Shown in pieces: positions 63,873 to 64,000 of a stretch of DNA of 64,000 bases; the stretch's first letter is position 1; every line of letters begins with the position of its first letter. Position numbers and translations under genes: made by a program. The notes beneath the pieces are model-generated. The model worked only from the letters and a program-made list of their open reading frames with translations, made no database searches and was not told where the DNA came from. Origin of the DNA: Comamonas fluminis (GTDB lineage Bacteria; Pseudomonadota; Gammaproteobacteria; Burkholderiales; Burkholderiaceae_C). The stretch is taken from contig NZ_CP066783.1 of the NCBI RefSeq assembly GCF_019186805.1, positions 2,183,501-2,247,500 on the forward strand. Reading direction: 5' to 3'.

Positions 63873-64000
63873 CAGGCTTTTTTCTCGCGTGGCACGCGGC
63901 CCATCAGATAGAACTCGGGGTTGGGCTGCATGCCGGCAAAGCTGGCCATGCGGTTGGACAGTCCAAAAAAGGCGGTGATGGCCGCAATGTCCCAGATGTC
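63872..64000 (-). CDS. AhpD-like / carboxymuconolactone-decarboxylase-family protein (C-terminal end)
   Basis: Only the last 42 residues are in the window; the gene continues beyond the right edge. DIWDIAAITAFFGLSNRMASFAGMQPNPEFY matches the C-terminal helix of peroxidase-related AhpD-like proteins of the carboxymuconolactone decarboxylase family. The CxxC active site lies outside the window. It leads the coupled gene pair to its left. Confidence 0.6.
   Translation of the reverse strand, partial: DIWDIAAITAFFGLSNRMASFAGMQPNPEFYLMGRVPREKKA

Overview
The window is high-GC DNA that reads like a chromosomal segment of a betaproteobacterium of the Comamonadaceae, most likely Comamonas. The main reason is a complete protocatechuate 4,5-cleavage operon in the order known from Comamonas (K-E-F-D-A-B-C). 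An isc cluster, an electron-transfer flavoprotein:ubiquinone oxidoreductase and two families of intergenic repeats fit the same group. I found no rRNA, tRNA, CRISPR array, integrase or transposase. Genus assignment is inference.

Layout. 0.3-9 kb: a membrane metallophosphoesterase with a frameshifted C-terminus, a tiny membrane protein, a WXXGXW-type lipoprotein, the large helicase HrpA, a beta-CASP metallo-hydrolase, a zincin-like protein and a HugZ-like protein. 9.2-11.6 kb: an acyl-CoA synthetase and a secreted Arg/Asp-rich protein. 12-19.5 kb: the pmd operon. A cytoplasmic ModA-like protein comes first, then the aromatic-acid importer PmdK. The enzymes PmdA/B, PmdC, PmdD, PmdE and PmdF together convert protocatechuate to pyruvate and oxaloacetate. 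An aldo/keto reductase follows.

20.6-26.1 kb: the most interesting block. A leftward operon encodes a secreted protein with five roughly 40-residue N/Q-ladder repeats, a small secreted protein, a CsgG-like lipoprotein fused to peptidoglycan-binding and DUF4384-like domains, and a Sel1-repeat protein. A LuxR-type response regulator is divergent across an AT-rich gap. It resembles a functional-amyloid secretion system (curli or holdfast HfaABD-like) with non-canonical subunits.

26-33 kb: CoA transferase, exported DODA-like dioxygenase, aromatic aminotransferase, UvrB. 32-38 kb: iscR-iscS-iscU-iscA-hscB-hscA-fdx with an IscR site upstream, then dnaQ. Members of a GC-rich repeat abut two stop codons in this cluster. 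38.8-47.7 kb: a lipoprotein, an Lrp-type regulator, a TauD-like oxygenase, a DUF1329 protein, a LysP-like permease, and a LysR regulator divergent from a DHA2 exporter across a 115-bp inverted-repeat element. 47.8-52.8 kb: a COG2984/4120/1101-type ABC importer and ETF-QO. 53-58.4 kb: a thioesterase, then a GltP-like transporter with a sigma-54 promoter and an AauR-like upstream box, followed by its likely two-component pair. 58.4-64 kb: an overlapping three-gene operon (saccharopine dehydrogenase-like, DUF4166, DCC), an RtcB-like RNA ligase with a structured leader, several small hypothetical genes and a truncated AhpD-like gene at the edge.
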